Origin: Pseudomonadota bacterium
GTDB taxonomy: Bacteria; Myxococcota_A; UBA9160; SZUA-336
Direction: 5' to 3'
DNA: 55,114 nt
Assembly (NCBI GenBank): GCA_003247575.1
Contig: QJZC01000042.1
Span: 1 to 55,114 of the forward strand
Shown here: in pieces, positions 40,490 through 49,670 of the stretch
How positions within the stretch are numbered: the stretch's first letter is position 1
How the letters are laid out: the number at the start of each line of letters is the position of its first letter
The notes under the pieces: model-generated
Told to the model about the DNA's origin: nothing
Databases searched by the model: none
What the model saw: the letters and a program-made list of their open reading frames with translations, nothing else
Program-made: the position numbers and the translations under genes

Positions 40490-42016
40490 TCAATCGCAAT
40501 CTCCCGACGACCTTCGCTCGTGCAGGACTCGCCGGAGAGCGCGCGACAGCTCCCGTAGCACCCGAACGCGTGCCCAGCGCTTGTCGTTGGCTGCGACCAC
40601 GTGCCACGGGGCAGCTTCACGGTGCGTCTTCTGCAGCATCTCTTCCGCGGCGACTCGGTAGTCTTCGAAGCGCTCCCGGTTGCGGTAGTCCTCCTGCGTG
40701 ATCTTGTACATCTTGAACGAGGTCTGCTCGCGTGCTCGGAAGCGCTCCAGCTGAGTCTCCGGATCGATGTGCAGCCAGAACTTCAGCACACACGTCCCGT
40801 GCGCGACGAGCTGATCCTCGAAGAGATTGATCTCGTCATAGGCGCGCGACCACTCGGAAGGGCTCGCCAGTCCCTCCACACGCTCGACCAGCACGCGCCC
40901 GTACCAGCTGCGATCGAAGATGGCGAACTCTCCGTCGCGCGGAAGCGCACGCCAGTAGCGCCACAAGTACGGGTAGCGAGCTTCCTCGACGCTCGGGGCG
41001 GCCGACTGGAACACGCGGTAGGTACCCGCATCCAGGCACGACGTAACGCGCCGGATCGCCCCGCCCTTGCCGGCGGCGTCCCACCCCTCGAACACGAGCA
41101 CGGTCGGAATCCGGGCCGCGTACGCCCGGCGAGCCCACTTTGCAAGGCGCTTCTGGTAGTGCGCGAGCCGCTCTCGATACACGTCGCGTGTGAGCTCGGC
41201 GCCGAGATCGACCTGCGCCAAGCTCACGGCCTCGCGTTCGGATTCGCTGCCCACGGGAGCTCCGGGAGCAGATCGAGCGCCAGGCTCCGCGGGCTGATCC
41301 GGTGCCGCGTCCCCCAGCCCGAGAGCAAGAGCATCTCGCAGGATCTGGGCGGCGGCGAGGTTCCGCTGAGCCGCATTCGTACTATCGATGCGACGCCACG
41401 GGGCCTCGGGCATGGCCGTTCTCTCGAGCAGATCCTCGAGGGCCCGCATTCCGCGGCGGTAGTGGCGGAAGATCTGGCGGTCCTGCTTCTGGATCCGCCA
41501 CGACAGATCGGAGTCGCCCTCCGCCTGCTCCAGTCGGCGTCGGTGCTCGTCGCGCGGCAGGTGCAGCCAGAGCTTCACGAGCCGCATGCCATCCTCGATC
41601 AGAATGCGTTCGAAGCTGCGCGCATAGAGGACGCGCCGCTCCAGAGCTCGACGATCGAGATCGCCACGCAGCCGCTCGGCCAAGGTCTGCGTCAACCATC
41701 CACGGTAGAAGATTCCGATCCTTCCGCGCGGGGGCAGAGCCGTCCAGTATCGCCAGAAGAAGGGGCGCTCGGCCTGTTCCGGACGCGGCTCCGTGAAGGC
41801 CTCGGTCGTGAGCAGGCGCGTATCCAACCATGCGTGGAGCTCGTTCAGCAGATCGCGCGCACCCAAGCGATCGTCGCCCGCAACCTGGACCAGCACCGCG
41901 AAGTCCTGCTCGCGCAGACGGAACTGCAGCTCGAGCAGCTCGGTACGCAGCGCCTCCAGGCGCGCGGAATCCGCAGCCTCGCCAAGGCTCACGCCTACTT
42001 CATGCGCTTCGGACAT
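40490..42016 (-). CDS. pap: Polyphosphate:AMP phosphotransferase (PPK2 class II)
   Basis: The 508-residue protein has two PPK2 domains. The C-terminal one is intact, with Walker A FEGWDAAGKGG, lid/Walker B FDRSWYGRVLVERVEG and the PPK2-typical KFWLHID...QLERFRAREQ. The N-terminal copy (AVLVQVAGDDRLGARDLL, FYRGWLTQTL) has lost the P-loop Lys. This tandem form is the class II enzyme that makes ADP from AMP and polyphosphate. It starts 21 bases after the hemN stop, so the two are probably cotranscribed. Confidence 0.92.
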   Translation of the reverse strand: MSEAHEVGVSLGEAADSARLEALRTELLELQFRLREQDFAVLVQVAGDDRLGARDLLNELHAWLDTRLLTTEAFTEPRPEQAERPFFWRYWTALPPRGRIGIFYRGWLTQTLAERLRGDLDRRALERRVLYARSFERILIEDGMRLVKLWLHLPRDEHRRRLEQAEGDSDLSWRIQKQDRQIFRHYRRGMRALEDLLERTAMPEAPWRRIDSTNAAQRNLAAAQILRDALALGLGDAAPDQPAEPGARSAPGAPVGSESEREAVSLAQVDLGAELTRDVYRERLAHYQKRLAKWARRAYAARIPTVLVFEGWDAAGKGGAIRRVTSCLDAGTYRVFQSAAPSVEEARYPYLWRYWRALPRDGEFAIFDRSWYGRVLVERVEGLASPSEWSRAYDEINLFEDQLVAHGTCVLKFWLHIDPETQLERFRAREQTSFKMYKITQEDYRNRERFEDYRVAAEEMLQKTHREAAPWHVVAANDKRWARVRVLRELSRALRRVLHERRSSGDCD

Positions 42017-42037
42017 CCGGCCTTCTTCAACGAACGG

Positions 42038-43462
42038 TTAGACGGTGCTCGAGAATCGTGGCGCCGCGTCGGGCTTCGGCTCCTCGAGGTAGGCGTCGAA
42101 CGACATCGCGATGTTGCGCAGAAACAAGCGCCCGAGCGGGGTGACCGCGTACTCGATCTCGTCGGGACCGCCCGCGGAGAGGTCGTCTGATCGCTCGAGC
42201 AGCTCGTCCGCTTCGAACGCTCGCAGCCGCTCCCCGAGCTCGGGCGCGCGTTGCTCGAGCGATTCACCGAAGTGCGACCGGTAGCGATCCGAGCTGATCG
42301 ATCCGGCACACATCAGCTCCTGGATCAGCCATTTGCGACGTACGTCGTCTTCCGAGAGCAGCCATCCGCGCAGGGTCGGTAGACCGCCCGCCTCGAGCGC
42401 GGCCCCCCACTCGTCCGGCCCCCGATGCGATTGCGCGTACACGTCCGCGAGCTCGGTGATTCCACTCGGCCCGAGTGCAATCAGGTCGACCGCACGCTCC
42501 GTCGTGTAGCCCATAAAATTTCGTCGAAGACTTCCGTCACGGGCGGCTCGTGCCAGCGCGTCGTGCGGAAGCACGAAGTGATCGAGGCCGAGATACGCAT
42601 ACCCCGCGTCGAGCAATCGGCGAATCGCCAACAGGAAGAGCTCGAGCTTCTGCTCCGGCGAGGGCAGATCGTGCCGCTCGAAGCCTCGCTGCTGTTTCGA
42701 GACCCAAGTCACGTGCGCATAGCTGTAGAGAGCGATCCGATCGGGGCGCAGCTGCGTCACCTGCTCGAGCGTTTCCGCGAACGAGTCCAACGTCTGAAAC
42801 GGCAATCCGTAGATGAGATCGAAGTGAACGGATCGATAGCCGAGCTCACGAGCCCAGGTCGCAACCCGCTCGGTCTCCTCTACACTCTGCACACGCCGAA
42901 TCGCTTGCTGGACTCGCGGCGAGAGATCCTGCACGCCGAGGCTGATGCGATTGAAACCATGTCCGGCGAGCACCGCGAGCTGCTCGCGCGTGGTCACGCG
43001 CGGGTCCACCTCGACACTCGCCTCTGACTCTGCGCGCGCGGGAAAGGAGTCATTCAGGAGGCGACCGAGGCGATCCAGCTCGGGCGGCGAGAGATAGGTC
43101 GGCGTCCCCCCACCCAGGGCCATTTGGACGCGCGGACGCTCCGTTCCGAGCAGCGACGACAGCCTGCGCGCTTCGAGCTCGAGTCGGTCGAGAAACGGCT
43201 CGACCACGGAGTGGTCGCGGCTGATGACACGATTGCATGCGCAGTAGGTGCACAGCTTCTCGCAATAGGGAATGTGCACGTAGACCGAGATCGGATCCGC
43301 GCTCGGACGCGCGAGTGCTCGACCCAGCGCTCCACCATCGACCGCATCACTCCAGACGGGCGCGGTCGGATAACTCGTATAGCGCGGACCGGCCCCGGCG
43401 TAGCGAGAGATTCGCTCCCTCACCTGATCCAGCTTCGGGAGCTCCTGTCTTCTATCCTTCAC
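42038..43462 (-). CDS. hemN: Oxygen-independent coproporphyrinogen III oxidase (HemN)
   Basis: This radical-SAM enzyme decarboxylates coproporphyrinogen III in anaerobic haem synthesis. The 474-residue product has YTSYPTAPVWSD, the cluster motif C67-EKL-C71-TY-C74-A-C76, GGGTPTYLSP and the C-terminal HemN domain (FMGYTTERAVDLIALGPSGI). GTG 43462 is chosen because GGAGG (43471-43475, complement) is eight bases upstream. No FNR-type palindrome is obvious upstream. It forms a likely two-gene operon with pap. Confidence 0.93.
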   Translation of the reverse strand: MKDRRQELPKLDQVRERISRYAGAGPRYTSYPTAPVWSDAVDGGALGRALARPSADPISVYVHIPYCEKLCTYCACNRVISRDHSVVEPFLDRLELEARRLSSLLGTERPRVQMALGGGTPTYLSPPELDRLGRLLNDSFPARAESEASVEVDPRVTTREQLAVLAGHGFNRISLGVQDLSPRVQQAIRRVQSVEETERVATWARELGYRSVHFDLIYGLPFQTLDSFAETLEQVTQLRPDRIALYSYAHVTWVSKQQRGFERHDLPSPEQKLELFLLAIRRLLDAGYAYLGLDHFVLPHDALARAARDGSLRRNFMGYTTERAVDLIALGPSGITELADVYAQSHRGPDEWGAALEAGGLPTLRGWLLSEDDVRRKWLIQELMCAGSISSDRYRSHFGESLEQRAPELGERLRAFEADELLERSDDLSAGGPDEIEYAVTPLGRLFLRNIAMSFDAYLEEPKPDAAPRFSSTV

Positions 43463-43673
43463 GTGCGAATCCTCCGAACAGAACGCCCTCCGCACAGAAC
43501 ACGGGAATGCGACCGCCAACGAGCCAAAATGCCTCGATCGGGCCGCAGTTTTGTGCCCGATTGTCCCAGATTCCTCCGGGGACTCGGCGTCTCGATCTGC
43601 GCCTGCTCCGTCCGACCGTCGCGACCCTGCGTCGCTCCGAGAGATTCAAGGATCATGCCTTCCGGTTCCTCGG

Positions 43674-44405
43674 CTAGCGCTGCCCGCGCGTGTGGATCCG
43701 CAGGAGCCACGCGATCCCCAGAGCGCAGAGCGCTGCAGCCGCGAGCGCGCACACGACCGCGTCGGTGAGCGGTGCATCGAGGGGAACAGAAGCGAACTCC
43801 TCAGGCGTGGCGTATGCACGCAGCAGTCCGATGTAGAGCCAGTACTGGGGGTTCCATGCCAGCAGTAGGTGTGCCTCCTGCGGTACGAAGAAGGCCAGGA
43901 TGGGCACGACGCCAGCCGAGTCGAGCAGCTTTCCGACCGCCATCCCCTCGATCTTGTTCTCGGCCAGCACGACCATCGCCAGGCACTTGAGCGGAGAGAC
44001 GAGAGCACCGGCCAGCATCAGAGCGAAGAATCCCATGAGGTCCACGATCGGCCGCCCGAAGACGAACGCCGCGATCCCACCGAGACCGAGCGATACCAAG
44101 GCAGTTCCGCCGACGACATAGCTGAAATAGAGCTCGCGAGGCATCGGCACGACCTGCAGCAGCAGATCCGTTCTCTGCTCCCGCTCCTCGATCAACCGAA
44201 ACCCAATCAGCGTCCCGAGCGACGAGATGCTGACGCTCGCCACGAGTGGTGCGAGATACAGCGAGGCGTTCTCGAGCGGCAGCCAGAAGGCGATCAGGCG
44301 CCCGAGGACAGCCATGACCGGAGTGATCGCGAGCATGCCGACCAAGAAACCGTCGCGCCCGATGCAAAGGCGGTCCCGCAGCAAGAGTCCGCGGATCGCG
44401 CTCAT
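43674..44405 (-). CDS. ABC-2 type exporter permease
   Basis: The product has about six transmembrane helices. FLVGMLAITPVMAVLGRLIAFWLPL, LIGFRLIEEREQRTDLLLQVVPMPRE and a final long helix recall Rv2686c-type permeases of fluoroquinolone-export ABC systems; the match is by general character only. ATG 44405 has AAAGGG 11 bases upstream; a GTG at 44438 that overlaps the previous stop is the alternative. It is the third gene of a leftward ATPase/permease/permease group. Confidence 0.83.
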   Translation of the reverse strand: MSAIRGLLLRDRLCIGRDGFLVGMLAITPVMAVLGRLIAFWLPLENASLYLAPLVASVSISSLGTLIGFRLIEEREQRTDLLLQVVPMPRELYFSYVVGGTALVSLGLGGIAAFVFGRPIVDLMGFFALMLAGALVSPLKCLAMVVLAENKIEGMAVGKLLDSAGVVPILAFFVPQEAHLLLAWNPQYWLYIGLLRAYATPEEFASVPLDAPLTDAVVCALAAAALCALGIAWLLRIHTRGQR

Positions 44406-44434
44406 GTTGACGTTCACCCTTTCGCCGCCGAGTC

Positions 44435-45175
44435 TCACCCTTCTGCCGTCCAGTGAAGGGACACCGCGTCACGGAAGATCCGCTGCCTCACCCCGCGACA
44501 GCCCAGCCAGAGCGAGACGAACGCGCAGGCCATCAGAGCTGTCAGATGCAGGGCTACCCATAGGTCCGGCGCCATCGAGGTCATCGCGACTCCGAGCAAT
44601 CGGAGTGCGCTATAGGCGGGGACCCAAGCGAAGTAGCTGCTCGGTACGACTTCGTAGTACGCGAGCAGCGCGGCCTGACTCGCGAGCACGATGGGAACGA
44701 CCGCAGCCACGAGGAAGTTCACCAGATCGTCGAAGGCACTCGCCAGCGCCAGGCCGATCGCACCACTCGCGAGCGAAAAGAGGAACACGATCGCGGCCAC
44801 GGCAAAGGAACGCCCAGCCCCCGGGCCGACGACGGCCGCATGGAGCAGCACTGCGAAGCAGGTGGACACCACCGCGCTGCCGAATGCCAGCGCTGCGGCG
44901 TATTCGACACCCTGCAGAGGACTGACCCGCAGGGCGGCCAGGGTCCCCGCTGCCCGCTCGAAGAACAGGTACGCCCCCGAGAGCACGAGCCCCAAGAGGC
45001 CAGGCTCATAGACCAGCAGCGCCGGAAGGATCTCCTGCGACGTCGCAGGGTCGAACACCAAACGAAGCACCGCGAACGAGCTAGCTCCGACGATCGCGTA
45101 CACGTGGATGAAGCGGTGACGCCACAAGAGCAACCAGTACAGCCGGACCGAAGCGCCCAAGCGCTGACCTTTCAT
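44435..45175 (-). CDS. ABC-2 type exporter permease
   Basis: The 246-residue protein has six hydrophobic helices. LLVYEPGLLGLVLSGAYLFFERAAGTLAALRVSPLQGVEYAAA shows the long loop typical of Rv2687c-like drug-export permeases. It overlaps the ATPase stop by four bases (ATGA) and precedes the second permease, so ATPase and two unlike permeases form one exporter. Function inferred as export of a drug or lipid-like compound; unproven. Confidence 0.85.
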   Translation of the reverse strand: MKGQRLGASVRLYWLLLWRHRFIHVYAIVGASSFAVLRLVFDPATSQEILPALLVYEPGLLGLVLSGAYLFFERAAGTLAALRVSPLQGVEYAAALAFGSAVVSTCFAVLLHAAVVGPGAGRSFAVAAIVFLFSLASGAIGLALASAFDDLVNFLVAAVVPIVLASQAALLAYYEVVPSSYFAWVPAYSALRLLGVAMTSMAPDLWVALHLTALMACAFVSLWLGCRGVRQRIFRDAVSLHWTAEG

Positions 45176-46104
45176 GTTCCCGAAGGCTCGGCAGCCAGCT
45201 GACGACCGGTCAGATCCAAGAAGATCTGCTCCAGTGAGGGCTCCTGCGTATGGATCGTCTCCACCTGGTGAGCCGCCACGAAGTCCAGGAAGGCGCGCTT
45301 CTCGTTCGCGTCTTCCAGATCGAACTCGCGCAGCTCGAGCCGACCTTCACTTCGCGCCTGCACGTGCGCACGCCCTCGCGGCCTGGCCAAGCGCAGATTC
45401 TGTGGCGTGTCGAGTGCCACGATGCGCCCGTCGAAGAGGAACGCGACTCGATCGCACAGCTCTTCTGCGACGACCATGTTGTGCGTCGTCAGAAACACGG
45501 TGGTGCCCTGGTCGGCTCGATTCCGGATCAGCTCTCGTATGCGCACGGCATGCTCCGGATCCTGGCCGGTCGTGGGTTCATCCAGAAACCAGAGTCGCGG
45601 CTGATTGAGGAGGGACCGCGCGAGAACGAGCCGCATGCGCATTCCCTTCGACCACTGGCCGGCGGGCCTTCGATCCGAAACGGGCAAGTCGAGTTCGCGG
45701 AGAAGCTCGCTCGGCGGTCGAGTGGGCCCGTCGAAGAAGCGCGCGTAGAGCTTCAGGTTCTCCTCAGCCGTCAGCTTCTCGTACAGGTTCGGAAACTCGA
45801 AGCTGACCCCGATTCGATTGTAGAACTCCGCGCCCAGGCGCGGCGGCGATTCTCCGAAGGCTCGAATCTCACCGCTCCAGCCAGAGAGCACGCCCGTGAG
45901 CACGCGTTGCGTCGTGCTCTTCCCCGATCCGTTGGGCCCCAGAAATCCGAGAATCTCTCCCTCGCCGATCCGGAATGCGAGGTCGCGCAAGGTGGGCTGC
46001 GCGGCACCCGGATAGCGGTAGCACAGACCTCTCACATCGATGATGGGCTCGCGATCCGCCCTGTGCGCGTCGATCCGCTTCGATACGGGGGGGTCGGCCT
46101 CCAC
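45172..46104 (-). CDS. ABC exporter ATP-binding protein
   Basis: The 310-residue ATPase has Walker A GPNGSGKS, Q-loop region SFEFPNLYEKLT, a degenerate signature (WSKGMRMRL in place of LSGGQ) that is common in ABC-2 exporters, Walker B LWFLDEPTTGQD and switch His in LTTHNM. GTG 46104 is favoured by GGGAG seven bases upstream and starts just before the fold. A GTG at 46197 that overlaps the VOC stop (GTGA) would add 31 residues with no domain. It pairs with two permeases downstream and is probably cotranscribed with the VOC gene. Confidence 0.88.
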   Translation of the reverse strand: MEADPPVSKRIDAHRADREPIIDVRGLCYRYPGAAQPTLRDLAFRIGEGEILGFLGPNGSGKSTTQRVLTGVLSGWSGEIRAFGESPPRLGAEFYNRIGVSFEFPNLYEKLTAEENLKLYARFFDGPTRPPSELLRELDLPVSDRRPAGQWSKGMRMRLVLARSLLNQPRLWFLDEPTTGQDPEHAVRIRELIRNRADQGTTVFLTTHNMVVAEELCDRVAFLFDGRIVALDTPQNLRLARPRGRAHVQARSEGRLELREFDLEDANEKRAFLDFVAAHQVETIHTQEPSLEQIFLDLTGRQLAAEPSGT

Positions 46105-46193
46105 TGGACAGCTCCCTGGATCGCTGGTGAATCCACTGCCTCCCGACGGCTGAAGCGCCCCACGTGCACGAAGCACATGGGGCGGAACCCGGC

Positions 46194-46568
46194 TCACCCC
46201 ATCTTCATTTCGAAGAAGCAGAGCTTGTTGCCGTCGAGGTCGCGGACGTACGCCCCATAGAAGATCGGAAGTCGCTGTCCCGGTGGGCCGTCGTCGGTCG
46301 CACCGAGCTCGAGCGCCTTGGCGTACAGCTTGTCGACTCCTTCGCGGGAGCCTCCCGAAATCGCGACCATGTTGCCATTGCCCGGATTTTGAGGCTGTTC
46401 ATCGTAGGGGATGCAGATCGCCAGCATGGGACTCCCGGGCCCGGTTCCATAGAACTTGATCCGGTCCATGCCCATCAGCTGCTTCGCGTCCACCTCCGCG
46501 AGTAGCGCATCGTAGAACGCAGCCGCCTTGTCCATATCCTTGACGCCAATAGTTACGTAGCCAAGCAT
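46194..46568 (-). CDS. VOC-family (glyoxalase/bleomycin-resistance-like) protein
   Basis: The 124-residue protein has the paired beta-alpha-beta-beta-beta halves of the VOC fold: LGYVTIGVKDMDKAAAFYDALLAEV at the start and AYVRDLDGNKLCFFEMKMG at the end, with a Glu near the end in the usual metal position. AAAGGAG (46574-46580, complement) five bases before ATG 46568 fixes the start. Its stop lies in the same GTGA that could begin the exporter ATPase frame, so coupling with the ABC exporter is possible. It may bind or modify the exported compound; substrate unknown. Confidence 0.88.
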   Translation of the reverse strand: MLGYVTIGVKDMDKAAAFYDALLAEVDAKQLMGMDRIKFYGTGPGSPMLAICIPYDEQPQNPGNGNMVAISGGSREGVDKLYAKALELGATDDGPPGQRLPIFYGAYVRDLDGNKLCFFEMKMG

Positions 46569-46675
46569 CGCATCTCCTTTGGATTGCTCATTCATTACGG
46601 TGACATGACCTGCTCGAATTTAACATGTCCTCACGAGCGGACCTACGCCGACCACGCTTCGAGGCGAGACGTCGC

Positions 46676-47539
46676 TCAGGAGATTCGTTCCACGTCTACG
46701 GAGACGAATAGCTGCGGCGGACTCGCGAGAGCGCCGCGGAAACTGCCCGCTACGGGTGGAACCTGCTCCGGGTGCTGTCCGACAGCCACAGGAATGTGAT
46801 CGACGTCGGTAATGCGCCCGCAGGTCGGATCGAATCCCTTCCACCCGGGACCGGGCAGATACACCTCGACCCAAGCGTGCGTGGCCCCGGCGCCCGGCGG
46901 TGTCCCACCGGGAACGTACAGGTACCCACTCACGAAACGACACGCTAGCCCCAATCTGCGGCCAGCCTCCATGAGCAAGCTCGCGAAGTCCCGGCACGAG
47001 CCACTTCCTCGCGCGATCGTCTCCGCCGGGGATTGCACCCCCGGCTCCAGTCTGACTTCATAGCGGAAACGATCGTGGATCTGGCGATTCAACCGGTCGA
47101 GGAGGACGAAGGTTTCCATCGGACCGGCGCAAAGCTGATGCTCAGAGATCCAAGCGTCGAGCTCCGCCCCCTCCCCAGGCCAGCACGGCGCGAGAAACGT
47201 CGCGAGCAGCGCTCGGTCGCTCGCTTCATAATTGAAAGGATGCTGAACGGCATACTCTTCGACCATGAAGTTCAGGGGAGTCTCGTCATGATGCTCGATC
47301 AAGACCGCGCTGACGATGTGCAGGCGCTCGGCCTGTCCCTGAAAGCTCGCGAGCACGACCGCGTTGTCGAGCGCATCGCGTTGCCATTGAACCGACGGCG
47401 TAGGAGAGATTTCGAGATCGAACGAGCGGACGCGGATCGCATGAGTCTCACGCGGCCGCAGCAACAGGCGATGGGGCAGCAGGGTGATGGGAGCACCGAA
47501 TCGGTATTCGGTGGAATGCTCGATACGTAGCTCACGCAT
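46676..47539 (-). CDS. Transglutaminase-like cysteine protease
   Basis: The 287-residue protein has an N-terminal BTLCP-type beta domain (LRIEHSTEYRFGAPITLLPHRLLLRPRE) and a transglutaminase core with Cys 182 (GSGSCRDFA), His 221 (ATHAWVEVYLPG) and Asp 237 (GFDPTCG). Such enzymes usually act as peptidases or amidases in bacteria; they are often found near alpha-E or circularly-permuted ATP-grasp genes, which are absent here. No signal peptide. ATG 47539 gives the canonical N-terminus. It is divergent from mtgA across about 200 bases. Confidence 0.9.
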   Translation of the reverse strand: MRELRIEHSTEYRFGAPITLLPHRLLLRPRETHAIRVRSFDLEISPTPSVQWQRDALDNAVVLASFQGQAERLHIVSAVLIEHHDETPLNFMVEEYAVQHPFNYEASDRALLATFLAPCWPGEGAELDAWISEHQLCAGPMETFVLLDRLNRQIHDRFRYEVRLEPGVQSPAETIARGSGSCRDFASLLMEAGRRLGLACRFVSGYLYVPGGTPPGAGATHAWVEVYLPGPGWKGFDPTCGRITDVDHIPVAVGQHPEQVPPVAGSFRGALASPPQLFVSVDVERIS

Positions 47540-47735
47540 GCGCTGGTCGCGGAAGACGCTAGCATCCGATCGAGGGCGCCGCAGCTGCCGAGGGATGTGC
47601 CGTTCCGCTCGAACAGCCGGAGGCCGAAACACAACGCAGCCAAAGCCCTTCACTCGACACGCACGTCGGTTCACGTACGGCGTGGCTCGCAGTGCAGCTA
47701 TTCTCGCGCGAGCGAGGTTGCTAAGCTGCGAGCGC

Positions 47736-48524
47736 ATGCCGTTGCAGCGCCTGAGATTCACGCCGGAGTACGCGCGGCGCCGCACGCGAGCCAACGCGCA
47801 CGACCGACGCCGCCGTGCGAGGGGGGGCTGGCTCGCCCGCATGGCCCGCTTCACGCTCGTCGTCGCACTGTTGCCTGTAGCTCCGATCGTCGCACTCCGC
47901 TTCGTCGATCCCCCGCTGACGGCGTTCATGCTCGCGCGCGCCGCGACTACCCCACCCTGCCCACCTCTAGCGCTCGAATGGAAACAGCTTGCCCTGCTGC
48001 CCGAGCACGTCGGCTGGTCGGCCATCGCAGCAGAGGACCAGCGCTTCTATCAGCACGCGGGGTTCGACCTGAACGCGATCCGCGCGGCCCTGCGTGACCG
48101 TTCCGATGGCCGTCAGCTGCGCGGGGCGAGTACTTTGTCGCAACAGGTCACGAAGAACCTGTTCCTCTGGCCCGACCGCAGCTGGATTCGCAAGGCTCTG
48201 GAGGGCTACCTGACCCTGTGGCTCGAGATCGTGTGGCCGAAGGAACGGATTCTCGAGGTCTACCTGAACGTCGCACAGTTCGGACCCTGCACCTTCGGAA
48301 TCGGCGCGGCCAGCCAGCACTACTTCGGGCGCTCCGCAACCGAGCTCACTCGCGACCAGGCGGCGCGCCTGATGACGACTCTCCCGAATCCGAGCGTGCG
48401 CCGTCCCATCGGAATGACGCCGTTTCAAGATCAGCGCGCACGCCAGATTCGCGGACAAGCCCGGACTCTGGCCCGTCAGTACGAGCGAACTTCTCACACG
48501 AATCAGGCGGAGCACAGCCGATGA
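47736..48524 (+). CDS. mtgA: Monofunctional peptidoglycan glycosyltransferase (MtgA)
   Basis: The 262-residue, GT51-family enzyme polymerises lipid II glycan chains. It has an Arg-rich cytoplasmic N-terminus, one membrane helix (about residues 38-55), the catalytic Glu 100 in AIAAEDQRFYQHAGFD, and the motifs GASTLSQQVTKNLFL, KERILEVYLNVAQFGP and GIGAASQHYF. ATG 47736 gives this topology. Its TGA overlaps the ATG of the Nudix gene (48521-48524), so the two are translationally coupled. Confidence 0.92.
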   Translation: MPLQRLRFTPEYARRRTRANAHDRRRRARGGWLARMARFTLVVALLPVAPIVALRFVDPPLTAFMLARAATTPPCPPLALEWKQLALLPEHVGWSAIAAEDQRFYQHAGFDLNAIRAALRDRSDGRQLRGASTLSQQVTKNLFLWPDRSWIRKALEGYLTLWLEIVWPKERILEVYLNVAQFGPCTFGIGAASQHYFGRSATELTRDQAARLMTTLPNPSVRRPIGMTPFQDQRARQIRGQARTLARQYERTSHTNQAEHSR

Positions 48525-48940
48525 AGAGCCGGATCACACGTGTCTCAGCCTATGCTCTGGTCCTCTCGGAACTCGGTAACGACGTATTGCTCTGCAGGAT
48601 CTCGGCGCAGATCCCGGAGCACGCGGGCAAGTGGACCTTGCCCGGCGGCGGCATCGAGTTCGGAGAAACACCGGAGGATGCGGTCGTACGCGAAGTAAAG
48701 GAAGAGACGGGACTCGCAATCCAGCCGACCACGATCGCAGGTGTCGACTCGCTGCACCTCGAACGTGAAGACCACGCCTTCCACGCGATTCGGATTCTGT
48801 ACCGCACCCGAGTCATCGCTGGTGAGCTCCAGGACGAGCTCCAGGGGACCACCGACCGCTGCGCGTGGTGGGCGCGCGATCGAGTGGCGGAGCTTCCGCT
48901 GGTGGAACTCGTGCGAACTGGCTTGAAGCTGCTCGACTGA
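48521..48940 (+). CDS. Nudix hydrolase
   Basis: The 139-residue protein contains a complete Nudix box, GGGIEFGETPEDAVVREVKEETGL (about residues 43-66), with the catalytic RExxEE. The family removes nucleoside diphosphate-linked groups, for example from damaged nucleotides or NDP-sugars; the substrate is unknown. Its ATG overlaps the mtgA stop and it is followed within nine bases by the pentapeptide-repeat gene, giving a three-gene forward operon. Confidence 0.92.
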   Translation: MKSRITRVSAYALVLSELGNDVLLCRISAQIPEHAGKWTLPGGGIEFGETPEDAVVREVKEETGLAIQPTTIAGVDSLHLEREDHAFHAIRILYRTRVIAGELQDELQGTTDRCAWWARDRVAELPLVELVRTGLKLLD

Positions 48941-48948
48941 CCTTCCCC

Positions 48949-49635
48949 ATGGCACGAACCGAACATCTGCGGTTGCTACGCGGCGGCCGCAAGCGCTGGA
49001 ACACCCGGCGGCAGGATGAATCGACGCGACCCGACCTGCGGGGTGCGCGCCTGCTCGGCGCCGACCTTTCCGGCTTCGACCTGTCATCGGCAGATCTCAG
49101 CGGAAGTCTGCTGGTAGACGCGCAGCTCCGCCGTGCGAACCTGCGCGACGCCAATCTCGCGAGCTGTGTCGCCCGCTCCGCCTGTCTGAGCGGAGCGAAG
49201 CTCGTCCGAGCGGATCTGCGCGGAGCCGATCTTCGCGCTGCGAGCCTGCGCCGCACGGAGCTCCGGGATGCGAACCTGGAAGGCGCCGTGCTGCGCTTCG
49301 CCTCCCTGGTCGAGGCAGACGTACAAGGCGCAAATCTCCACCGAGCCGAGATCTACGGGATCAGCGTCTGGAATCTGGTGGGCGAACCCGCCGACCAGTC
49401 ACAGATGTCGATCCAGGCGCGCACCGACAGTATTGCGACCACGATCGACGACCTCGACACGGCTCAGTTCCTCTCGTTGCTGCTCGACAACCCCAAGATC
49501 GCGGACGTGATCGAGACCGCAAGTAGACGCAGCGTCTTGCTACTGGGGCGCTTCACCCCCGCGCGCAAGCGCGTGCTCGAGCCAGCGCTGCGCGCATCGC
49601 TGCGGCTGCAGTCAGCAGACACTCCCTCCGAGTGA
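48949..49635 (+). CDS. Pentapeptide-repeat protein with a truncated C-terminal domain
   Basis: The 228-residue protein has about 20 A(D/N)LXX-type repeats (residues about 27-138) expected to form a right-handed quadrilateral helix. They are followed by a linker (TTIDDLDTAQFLSLLLDNPKIADVIETASRRSVLLLGRFTPARKRVLEPALRASL). In longer members of this family the ILGRFT..RK stretch opens a further alpha/beta domain of about 120 residues; here the protein stops some 20 residues in (RLQSADTPSE). No continuation exists in other frames because the antisense elp3 gene occupies the space. Start ATG follows the Nudix stop by eight bases. Function unknown. Confidence 0.85.
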   Translation: MARTEHLRLLRGGRKRWNTRRQDESTRPDLRGARLLGADLSGFDLSSADLSGSLLVDAQLRRANLRDANLASCVARSACLSGAKLVRADLRGADLRAASLRRTELRDANLEGAVLRFASLVEADVQGANLHRAEIYGISVWNLVGEPADQSQMSIQARTDSIATTIDDLDTAQFLSLLLDNPKIADVIETASRRSVLLLGRFTPARKRVLEPALRASLRLQSADTPSE

Positions 49636-49670
49636 AGCTCGGCCCGCTGGCGGCACGAGATTCGGCTCGG

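Noticed and set aside
43463..43673. FNR-type site upstream of hemN
   Set aside because: I searched for a TTGAT-N4-ATCAA-like palindrome and found none.
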